Assembly (NCBI RefSeq): GCF_014303735.1
Contig: NZ_CP060296.1
Location: 755,501-819,500, forward strand
Origin: Variovorax sp. PAMC28562
Lineage (GTDB): Bacteria > Pseudomonadota > Gammaproteobacteria > Burkholderiales > Burkholderiaceae_C
Direction of reading: 5' to 3'
DNA length: 64,000 nucleotides
Shown here piece after piece: positions 45,435-59,141 of this stretch. The notes beneath the pieces were generated by a model. That model was not told where the DNA came from and did no database searches. It saw only the letters and a list, made by a program, of their open reading frames with translations. The stretch's first letter is position 1. Every line of letters begins with the position of its first letter. A program made the translations under genes and the position numbers.

Positions 45435-48065
45435 TCAGAGCACGACGTTGACCAGCCGACCCGGCACCACGATGACGCGCTTCGGCACCGCGCCCTGCGC
45501 GTGGGTTGCGAAGGCTTCGCTGGCCAGCACGATCTTCTCGATCTCCTGCTTCGACGCACCCGTGGGTACGCTCACCGCGCCACGCAGCTTGCCGTTGATC
45601 TGCAACATCAATTCGACCTCGTCTTGCGCCAGTGCCGCCACGTCGACGGCCGGCCAGGGCGCATCGAGCAAGTCGCCGAATTGCTGGTCGTAACCGAGCG
45701 CCAGCCAGAGCTGGTGCGTGATGTGCGGCGTTGCCGGATACAGGCAGCGCAGCAGGATGCCGAAGCCTTCACGCACCGCCGCGGAGTCACCGGCGCTGCC
45801 GTCGGGCTTGAAGGCGTCCAGTGCGTTCAGGAGCTTCATCGCGCCCGAAACCACCGTGTTGTACTGCATGCGCTGGTAGTCGTAGTCGACCTGACGCAAC
45901 ACGCTGTGCACCTCGCGACGCAGCAACTGCGCGCTCTTGCCGAAGGTGGGGGCAGCGCCCTTGCCTGCAGCCGATGCAGCCAGCGCGACGCCGAAATTCC
46001 ACACGCGCCGCAAGAAGCGCGAACTGCCTTCGACCGCCGCGTCGTTCCACTCCAGCGTCGCCTCGGGCGGCGCGGTGAACATCGTGTACAGCCGTGCCGT
46101 GTCGGCGCCGTACTTCTCGATCAGGTCTTGCGGGTCGACGCCGTTGCGCTCGCTTTTGCCCATCTTGCCCACGCCGCCGTACTCGACCTTGCGACCACCG
46201 GCCACCGTGCCGCCGACGATGCGGCCCGCGGCATCGAGCGTCGGCGTCACTTCGAGCGGCGGGTGGTAGTGCTTGCCGCCCTTGTCGTCGCGGTGGTAGT
46301 AGATGTGGTTGAGCACCATGCCCTGCGTCAGCAGCTTGGCGAAGGGCTCGTCGATGGTCACCAGGCCCAGGTCGCGCATGACCTTGGTCCAGAAGCGGGC
46401 GTAGAGCAAATGCAGGATGGCGTGTTCGATGCCGCCGATGTACTGGTCCATCGGCATCCAGTACTGCGCGCCTTCGCCAACCATCGCCTGGTCGTTCTTG
46501 GGGTCGCAATAGCGCATGAAGTACCAGGATGAATCCACAAAGGTGTCCATCGTGTCGGTCTCGCGCCGAGCAGGCTTGCCGCACACGGGGCAGACGACGC
46601 CGGCGTGGAAACCTTCGTGCTTGATCAGCGGGTTGCCGGAGCCGTCGGGCACGCAGTCGGTCGGCAAAATGACGGGCAGATCCTTCTCGGGCACCGGCAC
46701 CGCGCCGTGCTCGTCGCAGTGGATGATGGGGATCGGCGTGCCCCAATAGCGCTGGCGGCTCACGCCCCAGTCACGCAGCCGCCAGGTCGTCTGCAGTTCG
46801 CCCAGGCCTTTGTGCTGCAGCGCATGCGCCACCGCAGCCACCGCCTCCTTGAACGGCATGCCGCTGAAGTTGTCGGAGTTGATGGTCACGCCGCGCTGCT
46901 TGTCGGCGTACCAGTCCTGCCACTTGTGATAGTCGAAGTGCGGCTCGTCGTCGACCAGCACCACCTGGATGATCTCGATGCCGTATTTGTTGGCAAAGGC
47001 GAAATCGCGCTCGTCGTGTGCCGGCACGCCCATCACCGCGCCATCGCCGTAACCGATCAGCACGTAGTTGCCGACCCACACCGGGATCGGCTCGTCGGTG
47101 ATCGGGTGCATCACGACCATGCCGGTGTCGACGCCCTTCTTCTCCTGCGTCGCGAGTTCAGCCTCGGTGGTGCCACCGCCCTTGACTTCCTCGATGAAGG
47201 CGGCGACTTTAGGATTCGTCTTCGCGGCGTGCAGCGCCAGCGGATGCTCCGGCGCGACGGCGCAGAAGGTCACGCCCATGATGGTGTCGGCGCGCGTCGT
47301 GAAGACGTACATGCGGCCGTCCTGGATCAATTGGCCGCCGGCATCCTCGATGTCGTGAGGGAAGGCGAAGCGCACGCCTTCGCTCTTGCCGATCCAGTTC
47401 TCCTGCATCGTCTTGACGCGCTCGGGCCAGCCCGGCAGCTTGTGCTGGGTGTGCTCGAGCAGCTCAGGCGCGTAAGCGCTGATCTTCAGGTAGTAGCCGG
47501 GGATCTCACGCTTTTCGACGGTCGCACCGGTGCGCCAGCCCTTGCCGTCGATCACCTGTTCATTGGCCAGCACGGTCTGGTCGACCGGGTCCCAGTTGAC
47601 GACCTGGGTCTTGCGGTAAGCGATGCCTTTTTCGAGCATCTTCAGGAAGAGCCACTGGTTCCACTTGTAGTAGCTCGGGTCGCAGGTGGCGATCTCGCGG
47701 CTCCAGTCGATCGCCAGCCCCATCGCCTGCAGCTGGCTGCGCATGTAGTCGATGTTTTCGTGGGTCCACCTGGCTGGCGGCACACCGTTCTTGATGGCGG
47801 CGTTTTCCGCGGGCAGGCCGAAAGCGTCCCAGCCCATCGGCATCAACACGTTGTAGCCGCACATGCGCAGGTAGCGCACCAGCATGTCGTTGATGGTGTA
47901 GTTGCGCACATGGCCCATGTGCAGCTTGCCGCTCGGGTAGGGCAGCATCGAGCAGGCGTAGTATTTCTTCCGCTTAGCGTCTTCGATGACGCGGTAGGCG
48001 TCGGCAGCGGTCCACTGGGCCTGGGCAGCCGACTCGACGTCGCTGGGTTTGTAGCTGGGGTTCAT
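45435..48065 (-). CDS. leuS: Leucyl-tRNA synthetase
   Basis: An 876-residue class I synthetase. The HIGH signature is HMGH in [16 protein letters not shown] near residues 42-57; the KMSKS signature reads KMGKS ([15 protein letters not shown]). The editing domain is present, including [40 protein letters not shown] is the zinc-like region typical of bacterial LeuRS. The ATG at 48065 gives [20 protein letters not shown], the family start; the frame is open farther. It leads the leuS-lptE-holA block and is divergent from the glycogen operon. Confidence 0.98.
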   Translation of the reverse strand: MNPSYKPSDVESAAQAQWTAADAYRVIEDAKRKKYYACSMLPYPSGKLHMGHVRNYTINDMLVRYLRMCGYNVLMPMGWDAFGLPAENAAIKNGVPPARWTHENIDYMRSQLQAMGLAIDWSREIATCDPSYYKWNQWLFLKMLEKGIAYRKTQVVNWDPVDQTVLANEQVIDGKGWRTGATVEKREIPGYYLKISAYAPELLEHTQHKLPGWPERVKTMQENWIGKSEGVRFAFPHDIEDAGGQLIQDGRMYVFTTRADTIMGVTFCAVAPEHPLALHAAKTNPKVAAFIEEVKGGGTTEAELATQEKKGVDTGMVVMHPITDEPIPVWVGNYVLIGYGDGAVMGVPAHDERDFAFANKYGIEIIQVVLVDDEPHFDYHKWQDWYADKQRGVTINSDNFSGMPFKEAVAAVAHALQHKGLGELQTTWRLRDWGVSRQRYWGTPIPIIHCDEHGAVPVPEKDLPVILPTDCVPDGSGNPLIKHEGFHAGVVCPVCGKPARRETDTMDTFVDSSWYFMRYCDPKNDQAMVGEGAQYWMPMDQYIGGIEHAILHLLYARFWTKVMRDLGLVTIDEPFAKLLTQGMVLNHIYYHRDDKGGKHYHPPLEVTPTLDAAGRIVGGTVAGGRKVEYGGVGKMGKSERNGVDPQDLIEKYGADTARLYTMFTAPPEATLEWNDAAVEGSSRFLRRVWNFGVALAASAAGKGAAPTFGKSAQLLRREVHSVLRQVDYDYQRMQYNTVVSGAMKLLNALDAFKPDGSAGDSAAVREGFGILLRCLYPATPHITHQLWLALGYDQQFGDLLDAPWPAVDVAALAQDEVELMLQINGKLRGAVSVPTGASKQEIEKIVLASEAFATHAQGAVPKRVIVVPGRLVNVVL

Positions 48066-48243
48066 GGCAATTCGGCAGGAGCCCGGCACCGGGCGGCCGG
48101 GGGAAGGCGGATTATCGCGGGTGGCAGCACGTTGGCGCCTCCGCCATGCGGCCAGCCCCGTTTTCGCGTGCCACAATGATTTCGACCCCGCGCAAAACGC
48201 GACCCGCGCGCTGTCCGGTGTCTTTTGGGAAGCCCGCTGACCG

Positions 48244-50418
48244 ATGGCCCTGCTGCCCGATTCAGAAATCAACGCGCTGATGCGCGCCGAACACGGCGAC
48301 CCGTTCGCGGTGCTCGGCCCGCACGAAACCAGCGCCGGCCTCACGATCCGGGCACTGCTGCCCGGCGCCCGCTCGGTGACCGCCGTGCACGCGCGCTCGG
48401 GCGACCCGCTCGCGGTGCTGGCCCGGCATGGCGATACCGATCTTTTTTCGGCGCTGGTGCCCGCTGCGCCGGCCCGACTCGGCTACCTCTTTCAGGTCGA
48501 CTGGGGTGGTCACACATCGGAGCTCGACGACCCCTACCGTTTTGGCTCCGTGCTGGGCGAGACCGATGTCTGGCTGCTGGCTGAAGGCACGCATCTGCGG
48601 CCTTACGAGCAGCTCGGTGCGCACTTGCGGGAGGTCGACGGCGTGCGCGGCGTTGCCTTTGCGGTGTGGGCGCCGCACGCGCGCCGCGTATCGGTGGTGG
48701 GCGACTTCAACCAATGGGATGCACGCCGTCACATGATGCGGCTCAGACGCGAGTGCGGTGTCTGGGAAATGTTCGCGCCGCACCTGATGGCGGGCGACAG
48801 CTACCAGTTCGAGCTGCTCTTCGCCGATGGCACGGTGCAGCGCAAGGCCGATCCGTTCGCGTTCTCTGCGCAGTTGCGCCCGCATACGGCCTGCGTGGTG
48901 CGGCCGCTGCCTGCTGCAGTGCCGATGCCAAAAGGCCGCGCCGAGGCCAACCAGCGCGACGCGCCCATCAGCACCTATGAGGTGCATCTGGGCTCATGGC
49001 GTCGCAACCACGGTGAGTGGCTCAACTACCGCGAACTGGCCGAAACGCTGGTGCCGTATGCACGCGACCTGGGTTTCACGCACCTTGAATTGCTGCCCGT
49101 CAGCGAGCATCCGTTCGATGGCTCGTGGGGCTATCAGCCGGTCGGCCTGTATGCGCCGACGTCGCGCTTCGGCACGCCGGAGGACTTTCGCTTTCTGGTG
49201 GCAGCCGCGCACGAAGCGGGGCTCGGCGTCATCCTCGACTGGGTGCCAGCGCACTTTCCGACGGACGCGCACGGCCTTGGCAATTTCGACGGCACGCCGC
49301 TGTACGAGTACGCCGACCCACGAGAGGGCTTCCACAACGACTGGAAGACGCTGATCTTCAACTACGCGCGACCTGAGGTTCGCAACTACCTGGTCGGCAA
49401 CGCGCTTTACTGGCTGGAGCGCTACGGTGTCGATGGTCTGCGCGTCGATGCGGTGGCGTCGATGCTGTATCGCGACTACAGCCGCGAGCCGGGTCAGTGG
49501 GTGCCGAACGCACACGGCGGTCGCGAGAACCTTGAAGCCATCGAGTTCCTGCGCCGCATGAACCGCGTGGTCGGTGTCGAGCGGCCGGGCGCAGTGACGA
49601 TCGCCGAAGAGTCGACGAGCTTTCCCGGTGTGACACGTCCGCCCTCCGAAGACGGCCACAGCGGCGGGCTCGGCTTCCACTACAAATGGAACATGGGCTG
49701 GATGAACGACACGCTGGCCTATGCCGGCACCGACTCGCTGCACCGAAAGCACCACCATCAGAAGATCACGTTCGGCCTGATGTACGCGCACTCCGAGAAT
49801 TTCGTGCTGCCGCTGTCGCACGACGAAGTGGTGCACGGCAAGGGCTCGATGATCGGCCGCATGCCGGGCGACGAATGGCAAAAGTTCGCTGGCCTGCGCA
49901 ACCTCTACGGCTACCTCTGGGCGTACCCCGGCAAGAAGCTGCTCTTCATGGGCAGCGAATTTGCACAGATCGCCGAGTGGAACGCCGACCAGAGCCTCGA
50001 CTGGCACCTGCTCGACCGCGCGCCGCATCAAGGGGTGCAGTGCCTGGTGCGCGATCTCAACAACGTGTACCGGCACTTTCCCGCACTGCACGAACTCGAC
50101 AACGACGGACCTGGCTTCGAATGGATCGTGCACGACGACGCCGACCAGTCGGTCTTCGCCTTCATCCGCCGCGCCCGCGATGGCGCCTTCGTCATCGTGG
50201 TGTGCAACTTCACGCCGGTGGTGCGACGTGGCTATCGCCTCGGCGTGCCCGTCGCCGGCGCCTATCGCGAGATCCTGAACACCGACAGCACGGCGTACGG
50301 CGGCAGCGGTGTCGGCAACGGCACGGTCTGGAGCGACACGGTGCGGTGGCATGGCAAGGAGCATTCGGTCGCCGTGGATGTGCCGCCGCTGGGGACGTTG
50401 ATGTGGGTGCTGGTTTGA
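48244..50418 (+). CDS. glgB: 1,4-alpha-glucan branching enzyme
   Basis: A 724-residue GH13 enzyme making alpha-1,6 branches in glycogen. It has an N-terminal carbohydrate-binding part ([20 protein letters not shown]), a second CBM48 domain ([20 protein letters not shown]) and the catalytic barrel, with Asp402 in [18 protein letters not shown] as nucleophile and Glu455 in [14 protein letters not shown] as acid. [15 protein letters not shown] is the later active-site motif. GGAAG lies upstream of the ATG. It is the first gene of a five-gene glycogen operon. Confidence 0.98.
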   Translation: MALLPDSEINALMRAEHGDPFAVLGPHETSAGLTIRALLPGARSVTAVHARSGDPLAVLARHGDTDLFSALVPAAPARLGYLFQVDWGGHTSELDDPYRFGSVLGETDVWLLAEGTHLRPYEQLGAHLREVDGVRGVAFAVWAPHARRVSVVGDFNQWDARRHMMRLRRECGVWEMFAPHLMAGDSYQFELLFADGTVQRKADPFAFSAQLRPHTACVVRPLPAAVPMPKGRAEANQRDAPISTYEVHLGSWRRNHGEWLNYRELAETLVPYARDLGFTHLELLPVSEHPFDGSWGYQPVGLYAPTSRFGTPEDFRFLVAAAHEAGLGVILDWVPAHFPTDAHGLGNFDGTPLYEYADPREGFHNDWKTLIFNYARPEVRNYLVGNALYWLERYGVDGLRVDAVASMLYRDYSREPGQWVPNAHGGRENLEAIEFLRRMNRVVGVERPGAVTIAEESTSFPGVTRPPSEDGHSGGLGFHYKWNMGWMNDTLAYAGTDSLHRKHHHQKITFGLMYAHSENFVLPLSHDEVVHGKGSMIGRMPGDEWQKFAGLRNLYGYLWAYPGKKLLFMGSEFAQIAEWNADQSLDWHLLDRAPHQGVQCLVRDLNNVYRHFPALHELDNDGPGFEWIVHDDADQSVFAFIRRARDGAFVIVVCNFTPVVRRGYRLGVPVAGAYREILNTDSTAYGGSGVGNGTVWSDTVRWHGKEHSVAVDVPPLGTLMWVLV

Positions 50419-50446
50419 ACCGACACGACAAGATGAAGACAGCACG

Positions 50447-52501
50447 ATGAACACAGGCCACCCCTACCCCCTGGGCGCCACGCCAAGCCCGCAAGGCGTC
50501 AACTTCGCCCTCGTCGCGCCTAACGCGACCAAGGTCGAGTTGTGCCTGTTCGACAGCTCCGGCAAGCACGAGCAACAGCGTCTCGCGCTGCCCGCCTGCA
50601 CCGATGGCGTATGGCACGGGCAGCTCCCGAGCGGCCGGGCGGGCTTGATCTACGGCTACCGGGTGCACGGTCCGTGGTCGCCCGGAGACGGGCACCGCTT
50701 CAATCCGGCCAAGGTGTTGCTCGACCCCTACGCGCGCGCCATCAACGGTCGCTACGGTGGTGAAGAAATCTTCGCCGGCCACGATGCCAGAGACGCGACG
50801 CAGCCTGATCGCCGCGACAACGCGTCGGTGGCACTCAAAGCCTGCGTGGCAGCGCCGCTGCCTACCGCGCCAGCCGGTCGCGCCCGCATCGCGGCCGGCG
50901 AACGCGTGCTTTACGAAGCGCACGTGCGCGGCCATACGCGGCTGCACCCCTCCGTGCCCGAAGCGCTGCGCGGCAGCTACGCGGGACTGGCGCAGCCGGC
51001 GGTGCTCGATCACCTGCAGCGACTCGGCGTCACCACGCTGAGCCTGATGCCGGTGCAGCACCGTGCCGACGAGCAGCGGCTGCTCGGCATGGGGCTCAGC
51101 AACTACTGGGGCTACAACACCATCGGCTGGTTCGCCCCGGAGCTGCGCTACTGGAGCGGCCAGGTCGGCACCACGCCGGCGAGCGAGTTCCGCGCGATGG
51201 CCGACGCGGTGCATGCGCGCGGCATGGAACTGGTGATCGACGTGGTCTACAACCACAGCGCCGAAACCGATGAACTCGGCCCGACACTGTCGATGCGCGG
51301 CATCGACAACGCGCTGTACTACCACCTGCGCCCGGACGATCGCGCGCTCTACGAGAACTGGACCGGCTGCGGCAACTGCCTGAAGCTCGACGAACCCCGC
51401 GTCGTGCAGCTCGTGATGGACAGCCTGCGCTACTGGGTCACCGAGTTCGGCGTCGATGGCTTTCGGTTCGATCTGGCGCCGGTGCTCGGCCGCGATGCGG
51501 TGACCGGTTTCGACCGGCGCGCGCCCTTTTTCGCCGCGGTAGCGCAAGACCCTGTCTTGTCGCGTGTGCTGCTGATCGCCGAGCCCTGGGACATCGGACC
51601 CGGTGGCTACCAGCTCGGCGCCTTTCCTTCCGGCTGGCTCGAATGGAACGACCGTTACCGCGACACCCAGCGCGGCTTCTGGGTACGACAGGGTCGCGAC
51701 GGCAGCGCGGGCCTCGGTGATTTCGCGCACCGTTTCACCGCATCGAGCGAGCAGTTTCGCCATGACGCGCGGGCACCGACCGCGAGCGTGAACTTCGTGA
51801 CGGCGCACGACGGCTTCACGCTGCGCGACGTGGTCAGCTACGACGAGCGCCACAACCTCGCCAATGGCGAGAGCAACCGCGACGGCACGAGCCACAACAT
51901 GAGCCGCAACTGCGGTGTCGAAGGGCCGAGCGACGACCCGGCAGTGCAGGCCGAACGCATGCGCCTGCAACGGGTATTGCTGGCAACACTGCTGCTCTCG
52001 CAAGGCACGCCCATGCTGCTGGCCGGGGACGACCTCGGCCATACGCAGCACGGCAACAACAACGCCTACTGCCAGGACAGCGCGCTGACCTGGCTCGACT
52101 GGGCCGCAGCCGATGCGTCGCTTGCGCCCTTCATCGCGCGGCTCACGGCCTTGCGGCGCGAATCGCCGGCGCTGCGCAACGCGCATTGGTGGCTCGCCGG
52201 CAACGCCGCTTCTGCGGGTGTCCATTGGTTGCGCCCGGATGCCCAACCAATGACAGCTGCAGACTGGCAAGGCACGGCCCTTGCAATCCGGTTCGATCCA
52301 CTCCCGGGTGCCGCCGCCGGCGAAGGGATGCGGCTCGTGCTGGTGAATTCAGGCGCGGCGCCCGTCGACTTCCGGTTGCCCGAGGGCACCTGGCGCGGCT
52401 GCCTCGCTACCGACCCGGCGCAAGACGAATCCGTCGCATCGCAGCCGTTGCCGGCAAGCGTCCGTGTGGCACCTGCGAGTCTGTGGATTGCAAGAACGTA
52501 G
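50447..52501 (+). CDS. glgX: Glycogen debranching enzyme GlgX
   Basis: A 684-residue GH13 isoamylase-type enzyme. After a CBM48-like N-terminus (GHPYPLGATPSPQGVNFALV) come YEAHVRGHTRLHPSVPEALR, YWGYNTIGWFAPE, Asp342 in VDGFRFDLAPVLGR and Glu379 in LIAEPWDIGPGGYQLG, then NFVTAHDGFTLRDVVSYDER. It removes alpha-1,6 branches, usually after GlgP has shortened the chains. The ATG lies 28 bases after glgB. Confidence 0.97.
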   Translation: MNTGHPYPLGATPSPQGVNFALVAPNATKVELCLFDSSGKHEQQRLALPACTDGVWHGQLPSGRAGLIYGYRVHGPWSPGDGHRFNPAKVLLDPYARAINGRYGGEEIFAGHDARDATQPDRRDNASVALKACVAAPLPTAPAGRARIAAGERVLYEAHVRGHTRLHPSVPEALRGSYAGLAQPAVLDHLQRLGVTTLSLMPVQHRADEQRLLGMGLSNYWGYNTIGWFAPELRYWSGQVGTTPASEFRAMADAVHARGMELVIDVVYNHSAETDELGPTLSMRGIDNALYYHLRPDDRALYENWTGCGNCLKLDEPRVVQLVMDSLRYWVTEFGVDGFRFDLAPVLGRDAVTGFDRRAPFFAAVAQDPVLSRVLLIAEPWDIGPGGYQLGAFPSGWLEWNDRYRDTQRGFWVRQGRDGSAGLGDFAHRFTASSEQFRHDARAPTASVNFVTAHDGFTLRDVVSYDERHNLANGESNRDGTSHNMSRNCGVEGPSDDPAVQAERMRLQRVLLATLLLSQGTPMLLAGDDLGHTQHGNNNAYCQDSALTWLDWAAADASLAPFIARLTALRRESPALRNAHWWLAGNAASAGVHWLRPDAQPMTAADWQGTALAIRFDPLPGAAAGEGMRLVLVNSGAAPVDFRLPEGTWRGCLATDPAQDESVASQPLPASVRVAPASLWIART

Positions 52502-52599
52502 GAGCCATGCGCGCGTGCCGGTGCTAGGCTGGAATCGAGGCAAGGATCTGGACAAGAACTGCAGACGAACGAACCAACAAAGACAGACGGAGACACACC

Positions 52600-53892
52600 A
52601 TGGACCAACCCACGCCAGTCACTCTCGAGGCGCACCAGCTCGTGCGCCGCACCATCGCCCTCGTGCTTGCCGGCGGCCGCGGCTCGCGGCTGAAGCAGCT
52701 CACCGACCGGCGCGCCAAGCCGGCCGTGTACTTCGGCGGCAAGTTCCGAATCATCGATTTCGCGCTGTCGAATTGCCTTAACTCCGGTATCCGGCGCATG
52801 GCGGTGGTCACGCAATACAAGTCGCATTCGCTGATGCGTCACTTGCAACGCGGCTGGAGCTTTTTGCGGGCCGAACTCAACGAGATGGTCGATGTGCTGC
52901 CTGCGCAGCAGCGCGTGGGTGACGAGCACTGGTATCGCGGCACGGCCGACGCGGTGTTCCAGAACCTCGACATCCTCCAGACCCGGTCGACGAAGCACGA
53001 CTACGTGGTGGTCCTGGCCGGTGATCACATCTACAAGATGGATTATTCGATCATGGTCAAGGACCATGCCGAGCGCGGCCTGGGCTGCACCGTCGGCTGC
53101 ATCGAAGTACCGCGCATGGAGGCCACGGCTTTCGGCGTGATGGCGATCAATGAAGACCGCACCATCACCGCATTCCTCGAAAAGCCTGCGGACCCGCCCG
53201 CGATGCCCGGCAACCCGGATGTCGCGCTGGCCAGCATGGGCATCTACGTGTTCGACTCGCAGTACCTCTACCAACTGCTCGAAGAAGACAACCTCGATCC
53301 GGATTCGGATCACGACTTCGGCAAGGACATCATTCCCCGGGCGGTGGCCGAAGGGCGCGCACTCGCGCATCCGTTCGGCATGTCGTGCGTAACGCGCGGG
53401 CCACGCGGACCCGGCGCCAAGGCTTACTGGCGTGACGTGGGCACGATTGATGCATTCTGGGCGGCCAACCTCGATCTGGCCTCCATCACTCCCGAGCTCG
53501 ACATCTATGACACCGACTGGCCCATCTGGACCTACCAGAGGCAACTGCCGCCGGCCAAGTTCGTTCTTGACCGCGACGGCAAGAACGGCATGACCTTCAA
53601 CACCATCGTGTCGGGCGGCTGCATCGTTTCGGGCTCCTCCGTCAGCAATTCGGTGCTGTTCTCGGGCGTGCGTATTCATTCGTTCTGCGACATCACCGAG
53701 GCCGTGCTGCTGCCCGACGTAGAGATCGGACGCGGGGCGCGCCTTAAAAAAGTGGTGATCGACCGCGGCTGCACGATCCCCGACGACATGGTCATCGGCG
53801 AAGACCCGGCCGCCGACGCGGCACGCTTCGAGCGCACCGAGGCCGGCGTGACGCTGGTCACCCGCGAGATGCTCAGGCGTCTCGAAATCTGA
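52600..53892 (+). CDS. glgC: Glucose-1-phosphate adenylyltransferase
   Basis: A 430-residue nucleotidyltransferase that makes ADP-glucose, the committed step of glycogen synthesis. [20 protein letters not shown] (here [20 protein letters not shown]) and [20 protein letters not shown] are the activator/substrate motifs; the second half is the left-handed beta-helix. GGAG lies before the start. A 98-base gap separates it from glgX, the longest in the operon, so an internal promoter is possible. glgA follows after six bases. Confidence 0.98.
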   Translation: MDQPTPVTLEAHQLVRRTIALVLAGGRGSRLKQLTDRRAKPAVYFGGKFRIIDFALSNCLNSGIRRMAVVTQYKSHSLMRHLQRGWSFLRAELNEMVDVLPAQQRVGDEHWYRGTADAVFQNLDILQTRSTKHDYVVVLAGDHIYKMDYSIMVKDHAERGLGCTVGCIEVPRMEATAFGVMAINEDRTITAFLEKPADPPAMPGNPDVALASMGIYVFDSQYLYQLLEEDNLDPDSDHDFGKDIIPRAVAEGRALAHPFGMSCVTRGPRGPGAKAYWRDVGTIDAFWAANLDLASITPELDIYDTDWPIWTYQRQLPPAKFVLDRDGKNGMTFNTIVSGGCIVSGSSVSNSVLFSGVRIHSFCDITEAVLLPDVEIGRGARLKKVVIDRGCTIPDDMVIGEDPAADAARFERTEAGVTLVTREMLRRLEI

Positions 53893-53898
53893 GCGCAG

Positions 53899-55359
<1,461 letters not shown>

Positions 55360-55397
55360 CGGCTTCCAAGCCCCCTCACAACCTCTGCGAACACTTT

Positions 55398-57908
55398 ATG
55401 ACCACAACGACGCCCACGACCGCAGCGACACCTATCAAAACTTTCGAATACGACCATCCCGATCGTGACGTGGCCGCTTTCAAACGCGCTGTTGCGAACA
55501 AACTGATCTACGCGGTCGGCAAAGACCCAGTCGCGGCCAGCCAGGACGACTGGCTCAACGCCACCGCATTGGCCGTGCGAGACCAACTGGTCGAACGCTG
55601 GATGACCACCACCCGTGCGCAGTACCAGCAAGACGTGAAGCGCGTGTACTACCTCTCGATGGAGTTCCTGATCGGGCGCACATTCACAAATGCGCTGCTG
55701 GCGGTCGACCTCTACGACACCGTGCGCGAGGCGCTGGCCGACTTCGGCGTCGACATGTCGGCGCTGGCCGAACGCGAGCCCGATGCGGCGCTCGGCAACG
55801 GTGGCCTCGGCCGCCTTGCCGCGTGTTTTCTCGACTCGATGGCGACGCTCGGCGTTCCCGGCATGGGCTACGGCATTCGCTACGAATACGGCATGTTCCG
55901 CCAGCGCATCGTCGACGGCCAGCAAGTGGAGACGCCCGACTACTGGCTCACACGCGGCAACCCGTGGGAGTTCCAACGGCCCGAGGTCAACTACCGCGTG
56001 CGCTTCGGCGGCCATGTGCAAAAGCGTGAGGGCAACAACGCGCCCTACGGCGCTGCCGACTGGGTCGACACGCACGACGTGCTGGCCGTGGCCTACGACA
56101 CCATCATTCCCGGCTACGGCACGCAAGCGACCAACACGCTGCGCCTGTGGTCGGCCCGTGCCACCGAAGAGATCGACCTGTCTGCCTTCAACAAGGGCAA
56201 CTACATGGTCGCGGTCGAGAGCAAGAACCAGTCGGAAAACGTTTCTCGCGTGCTGTACCCCGACGACTCGACAACGTCGGGGCGCGAGCTGCGGCTGCAT
56301 CAGGAGTACTTTTTCTGCAGCGCCAGCGTGCAGGACTTGTTGCGCCGCTATCTGCGCAACCACACCACCTTCGACCAGCTGGGCGACAAAGTCAGCATCC
56401 ACCTGAACGACACGCACCCGGTGCTCGCGGTGCCCGAGATGATGCGGTTGCTGCTCGACGAGCACAACCTCGACTGGGATACGGCCTGGGCCGCCACGCA
56501 AAAGGTCTTCAGCTACACCAACCACACGCTGATGCACGAGGCGCTGGAAACGTGGCCGGTCGAGATGATGGGTCGCATCCTGCCGCGACATCTGCAGATC
56601 ATCTATGACATGAACGCGAAGTTTCTCGCGACCGTGACGCAGAAGGTCGGCAACGATGTCGAGCTGCTTCGCCGCTTGTCGCTGGTCGACGAGTCGGGCG
56701 AGCGGCGCGTGCGCATGGCGTACGTCGCGGTGCTGGCGAGCCACTCGATCAACGGCGTGTCGGGCCTGCATTCGGAGCTGATGAAGCAATCGATTTTTGC
56801 CGACTTCAACCGTATCTTTCCGGAACGCTTCAACAACAAGACAAATGGCGTGACGCCGCGGCGCTGGCTGGCGCAGGCGAATCCGTCGCTCGCCGCACTG
56901 CTCGACCAGCGCATCGGCAAGGGCTGGCGCCGCGACCTGATGCAGCTCGAAGCATTGAAGCCGATGGCGGCACAACCCGCCTTCGCACGTGCGTTCCGGC
57001 ATGCAAAGCGCGAGAACAAGTTGCGCCTGGCCAACTGGATCGAGCAGCACATGGGCGTGGTGATCGACACCGACGCAATGTTCGACGTACAGGTCAAGCG
57101 CATCCACGAATACAAGCGCCAGTTGCTCAACGTGCTGCACGTCATCACGCGCTACCAGCGCATCCTCGACGCGCACGCGGCGGGCGGACCGATCGACATC
57201 GTGCCGCGCGTGGTGGTGTTCGCGGGCAAGGCGGCGTCGGCCTATGTCGTCGCCAAGATGGTGATTCGGCTCATCAACGACGTGGCAGCAGTCATCAACA
57301 ACGACCCACGCGTCGGCAAGTTGCTGAAGGTCGTTTTCTTGCCGAACTACAGCGTGAGCCTGGCCGAGATCATCATGCCGGCGGCCGATTTGTCAGAGCA
57401 GATTTCAACCGCCGGCACCGAGGCTTCGGGCACCGGCAACATGAAGTTCGCGCTCAACGGCGCACTGACCATCGGCACGCTCGACGGCGCCAATGTCGAG
57501 ATGCGCGACAACGTCGGCGCAGAGAACATCTTCATCTTCGGCAACACCACGCCGGAGGTTGCGGACATCCGCTTGCATGGCTACCAGCCCCGCGACATCT
57601 ACGGCGCCAACCCCGAGTTGCAGCGCGTGCTGGACGCGGTGCGCGACGGTGCGTTCTCTCCCGGCGAGCCTTCGCGCTACCAGGGCATCTACGACTCGCT
57701 GGTGAACTGGGGCGACCACTATCTGCTCTTGGCCGACTACGCCAGCTACATCGAGGCGCAAGGCAAGGTCGATGCGCTGTACCGCGATGCGGATGCGTGG
57801 ACGCGGATGGCGATCCTCAACGTAGCGGGCATGGGTGCGTTTTCGTCGGACCGGACCATCGCCGAATACGCGCACGACATCTGGCACACGAAGCCGGTTT
57901 TGCTTTGA
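55398..57908 (+). CDS. glgP: Glycogen phosphorylase
   Basis: An 836-residue GT35 enzyme releasing glucose 1-phosphate from glycogen. [20 protein letters not shown] and [20 protein letters not shown] lie in the N-terminal half; [20 protein letters not shown] holds Lys683, which binds pyridoxal phosphate. The frame is open upstream through the end of glgA, but the ATG at 55398 gives the normal start. It is the last gene of the glg operon, which thus contains both synthesis and breakdown. It converges on exbD with a 49-base gap that contains a GC-rich hairpin. Confidence 0.98.
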   Translation: MTTTTPTTAATPIKTFEYDHPDRDVAAFKRAVANKLIYAVGKDPVAASQDDWLNATALAVRDQLVERWMTTTRAQYQQDVKRVYYLSMEFLIGRTFTNALLAVDLYDTVREALADFGVDMSALAEREPDAALGNGGLGRLAACFLDSMATLGVPGMGYGIRYEYGMFRQRIVDGQQVETPDYWLTRGNPWEFQRPEVNYRVRFGGHVQKREGNNAPYGAADWVDTHDVLAVAYDTIIPGYGTQATNTLRLWSARATEEIDLSAFNKGNYMVAVESKNQSENVSRVLYPDDSTTSGRELRLHQEYFFCSASVQDLLRRYLRNHTTFDQLGDKVSIHLNDTHPVLAVPEMMRLLLDEHNLDWDTAWAATQKVFSYTNHTLMHEALETWPVEMMGRILPRHLQIIYDMNAKFLATVTQKVGNDVELLRRLSLVDESGERRVRMAYVAVLASHSINGVSGLHSELMKQSIFADFNRIFPERFNNKTNGVTPRRWLAQANPSLAALLDQRIGKGWRRDLMQLEALKPMAAQPAFARAFRHAKRENKLRLANWIEQHMGVVIDTDAMFDVQVKRIHEYKRQLLNVLHVITRYQRILDAHAAGGPIDIVPRVVVFAGKAASAYVVAKMVIRLINDVAAVINNDPRVGKLLKVVFLPNYSVSLAEIIMPAADLSEQISTAGTEASGTGNMKFALNGALTIGTLDGANVEMRDNVGAENIFIFGNTTPEVADIRLHGYQPRDIYGANPELQRVLDAVRDGAFSPGEPSRYQGIYDSLVNWGDHYLLLADYASYIEAQGKVDALYRDADAWTRMAILNVAGMGAFSSDRTIAEYAHDIWHTKPVLL

Positions 57909-57925
57909 ACGTCTGAGCCTCCGCG

Positions 57926-57953
57926 TGCCATCGGCCCTTGAGGCCGCTGGCTT
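57926..57953. terminator. Hairpin between convergent glgP and exbD
   Basis: The short gap between the two stops has GCC-AT-CGGCC paired with GGCCG-CT-GGC around CTTGA. It could end transcription from both sides, but there is no T-run on either strand. Confidence 0.35.
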
Positions 57954-57957
57954 CGCG

Positions 57958-58404
57958 TCAGCGCGCGGGCTGCGTTGGCGCTTCGGTCACGAAGCCGATG
58001 CGGCTCAAGCCCGCCTTGTTCGCGATGCCCATGAGCTCGACGATCTTGCCGTACGGCACGGTGTGGTCGGCGCGCAGTTGCACCTCGGTGTCGCGGCTGT
58101 CGGTGGCTGCTTTCTGCAACCGGCTCGCCAATTCCTCGTCGCTCACGGCCTGATCGTTCAAGAACACTTTGCCGGCCGCGTCGACCGACAGGCTCACGAA
58201 CTTGGGCGTGTCGTTCGGTTGGCCGGCATCGGTTTGCGGCAGATCGAGCTTGATCGAACTGGCCATCAGCGGCGCGGTGATGATGAAGATCACCAACAGC
58301 ACGAGCATGACATCGACCAGCGGCGTCACGTTGATGTCGGAGAGCGGACGTTGCCCGCCAGTGCCACCGTGGCTGCTTCCGAGCGAAATGCGACCGAAGG
58401 CCAT
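57958..58404 (-). CDS. exbD: Biopolymer transport protein ExbD
   Basis: A 148-residue inner-membrane protein with one membrane helix. LSDINVTPLVDVMLVLLVIF contains the Asp that carries protons in the ExbD/TolR family. The periplasmic part follows, with QAVSDEELASRLQKAA and VPYGKIVELMGIANKAG. With ExbB it powers TonB and so the siderophore receptor at 30123-32333. It starts 16 bases after exbB. A TolR identity is less likely because no tol-pal genes are near. Confidence 0.92.
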   Translation of the reverse strand: MAFGRISLGSSHGGTGGQRPLSDINVTPLVDVMLVLLVIFIITAPLMASSIKLDLPQTDAGQPNDTPKFVSLSVDAAGKVFLNDQAVSDEELASRLQKAATDSRDTEVQLRADHTVPYGKIVELMGIANKAGLSRIGFVTEAPTQPAR

Positions 58405-58420
58405 TTGCGTATTCCGCGGG

Positions 58421-59131
58421 TCAGGCGACAGGCATCGGACGCGCCGGCGGCAACGTTTCTTCGCGCCGGGCTACCACGCCGCCAAAGGTGCCGAGCAGGT
58501 CGTGCGCAAAGCCTTCGAGCTCGGCCTCGATTCGGCCGATCACACGACCGAACACGTTGTAGGCCAGCACGGCCGGGATCGCCACCGCGAGGCCGAAAGC
58601 CGTCATCACCAGCGCCTCGCCAACCGGGCCTGCCACCTTGTCGATCGTGAAGCCACCGGTCTGCCCGGCAATGCCCGACAGCGCCCGGTAGATGCCCCAA
58701 ACGGTGCCGAGCAGGCCGACAAAGGGAGCCGTGGCGCCAACGGTCGCCAGCAGAATCTGGCCTGACCGCAGTCGGCGCAGCGAGCCATGCAGTGCGTCGC
58801 GCAGCACACGCGTAAGCCGCTGCGATCGGTCACCGGCAGCGCCGAGCGTCGTGCTGCTCGTTGCAGTCGCAACAGCCAGGTTTTTGACAGCCGTTACCGC
58901 AGGCAACACGAGCGCCGTGCGATCGAAAGACTTGAGGTTCTGCTCTGCCTCGGCCAGCGTGGTGGCCTGCCAGAACGCGGCGATGCTACGCAACACGCTG
59001 CGGGTGCCGCTGCGCAACAACCAGGCTTTCAGCAGGATCACGACCCAGCTCGACACCGACATCGCGAGCAACAGCGCCGCCACCGCGCGGCTGACACCAT
59101 CGCCTTGGGTCAGCAGCTCGAGAACGCTCAC
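58421..59131 (-). CDS. exbB: Biopolymer transport protein ExbB (MotA/TolQ/ExbB family)
   Basis: A 236-residue proton-channel protein with three membrane segments: SRAVAALLLAMSVSSWVVIL near the start, GTVWGIYRALSGIAGQTGGF, and FGLAVAIPAVLAYNVFGRVI near the end. A GTG at 59131, with AAGG upstream, gives VSVLELLTQGDGVSRAV, the expected N-terminus; a longer open frame to 59362 lies inside dapB and is not coding. It pairs with exbD. It follows dapB after 10 bases, and no tonB gene is present here, so TonB must be encoded elsewhere. Confidence 0.9.
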   Translation of the reverse strand: MSVLELLTQGDGVSRAVAALLLAMSVSSWVVILLKAWLLRSGTRSVLRSIAAFWQATTLAEAEQNLKSFDRTALVLPAVTAVKNLAVATATSSTTLGAAGDRSQRLTRVLRDALHGSLRRLRSGQILLATVGATAPFVGLLGTVWGIYRALSGIAGQTGGFTIDKVAGPVGEALVMTAFGLAVAIPAVLAYNVFGRVIGRIEAELEGFAHDLLGTFGGVVARREETLPPARPMPVA

Positions 59132-59141
59132 CCGATGCCTT

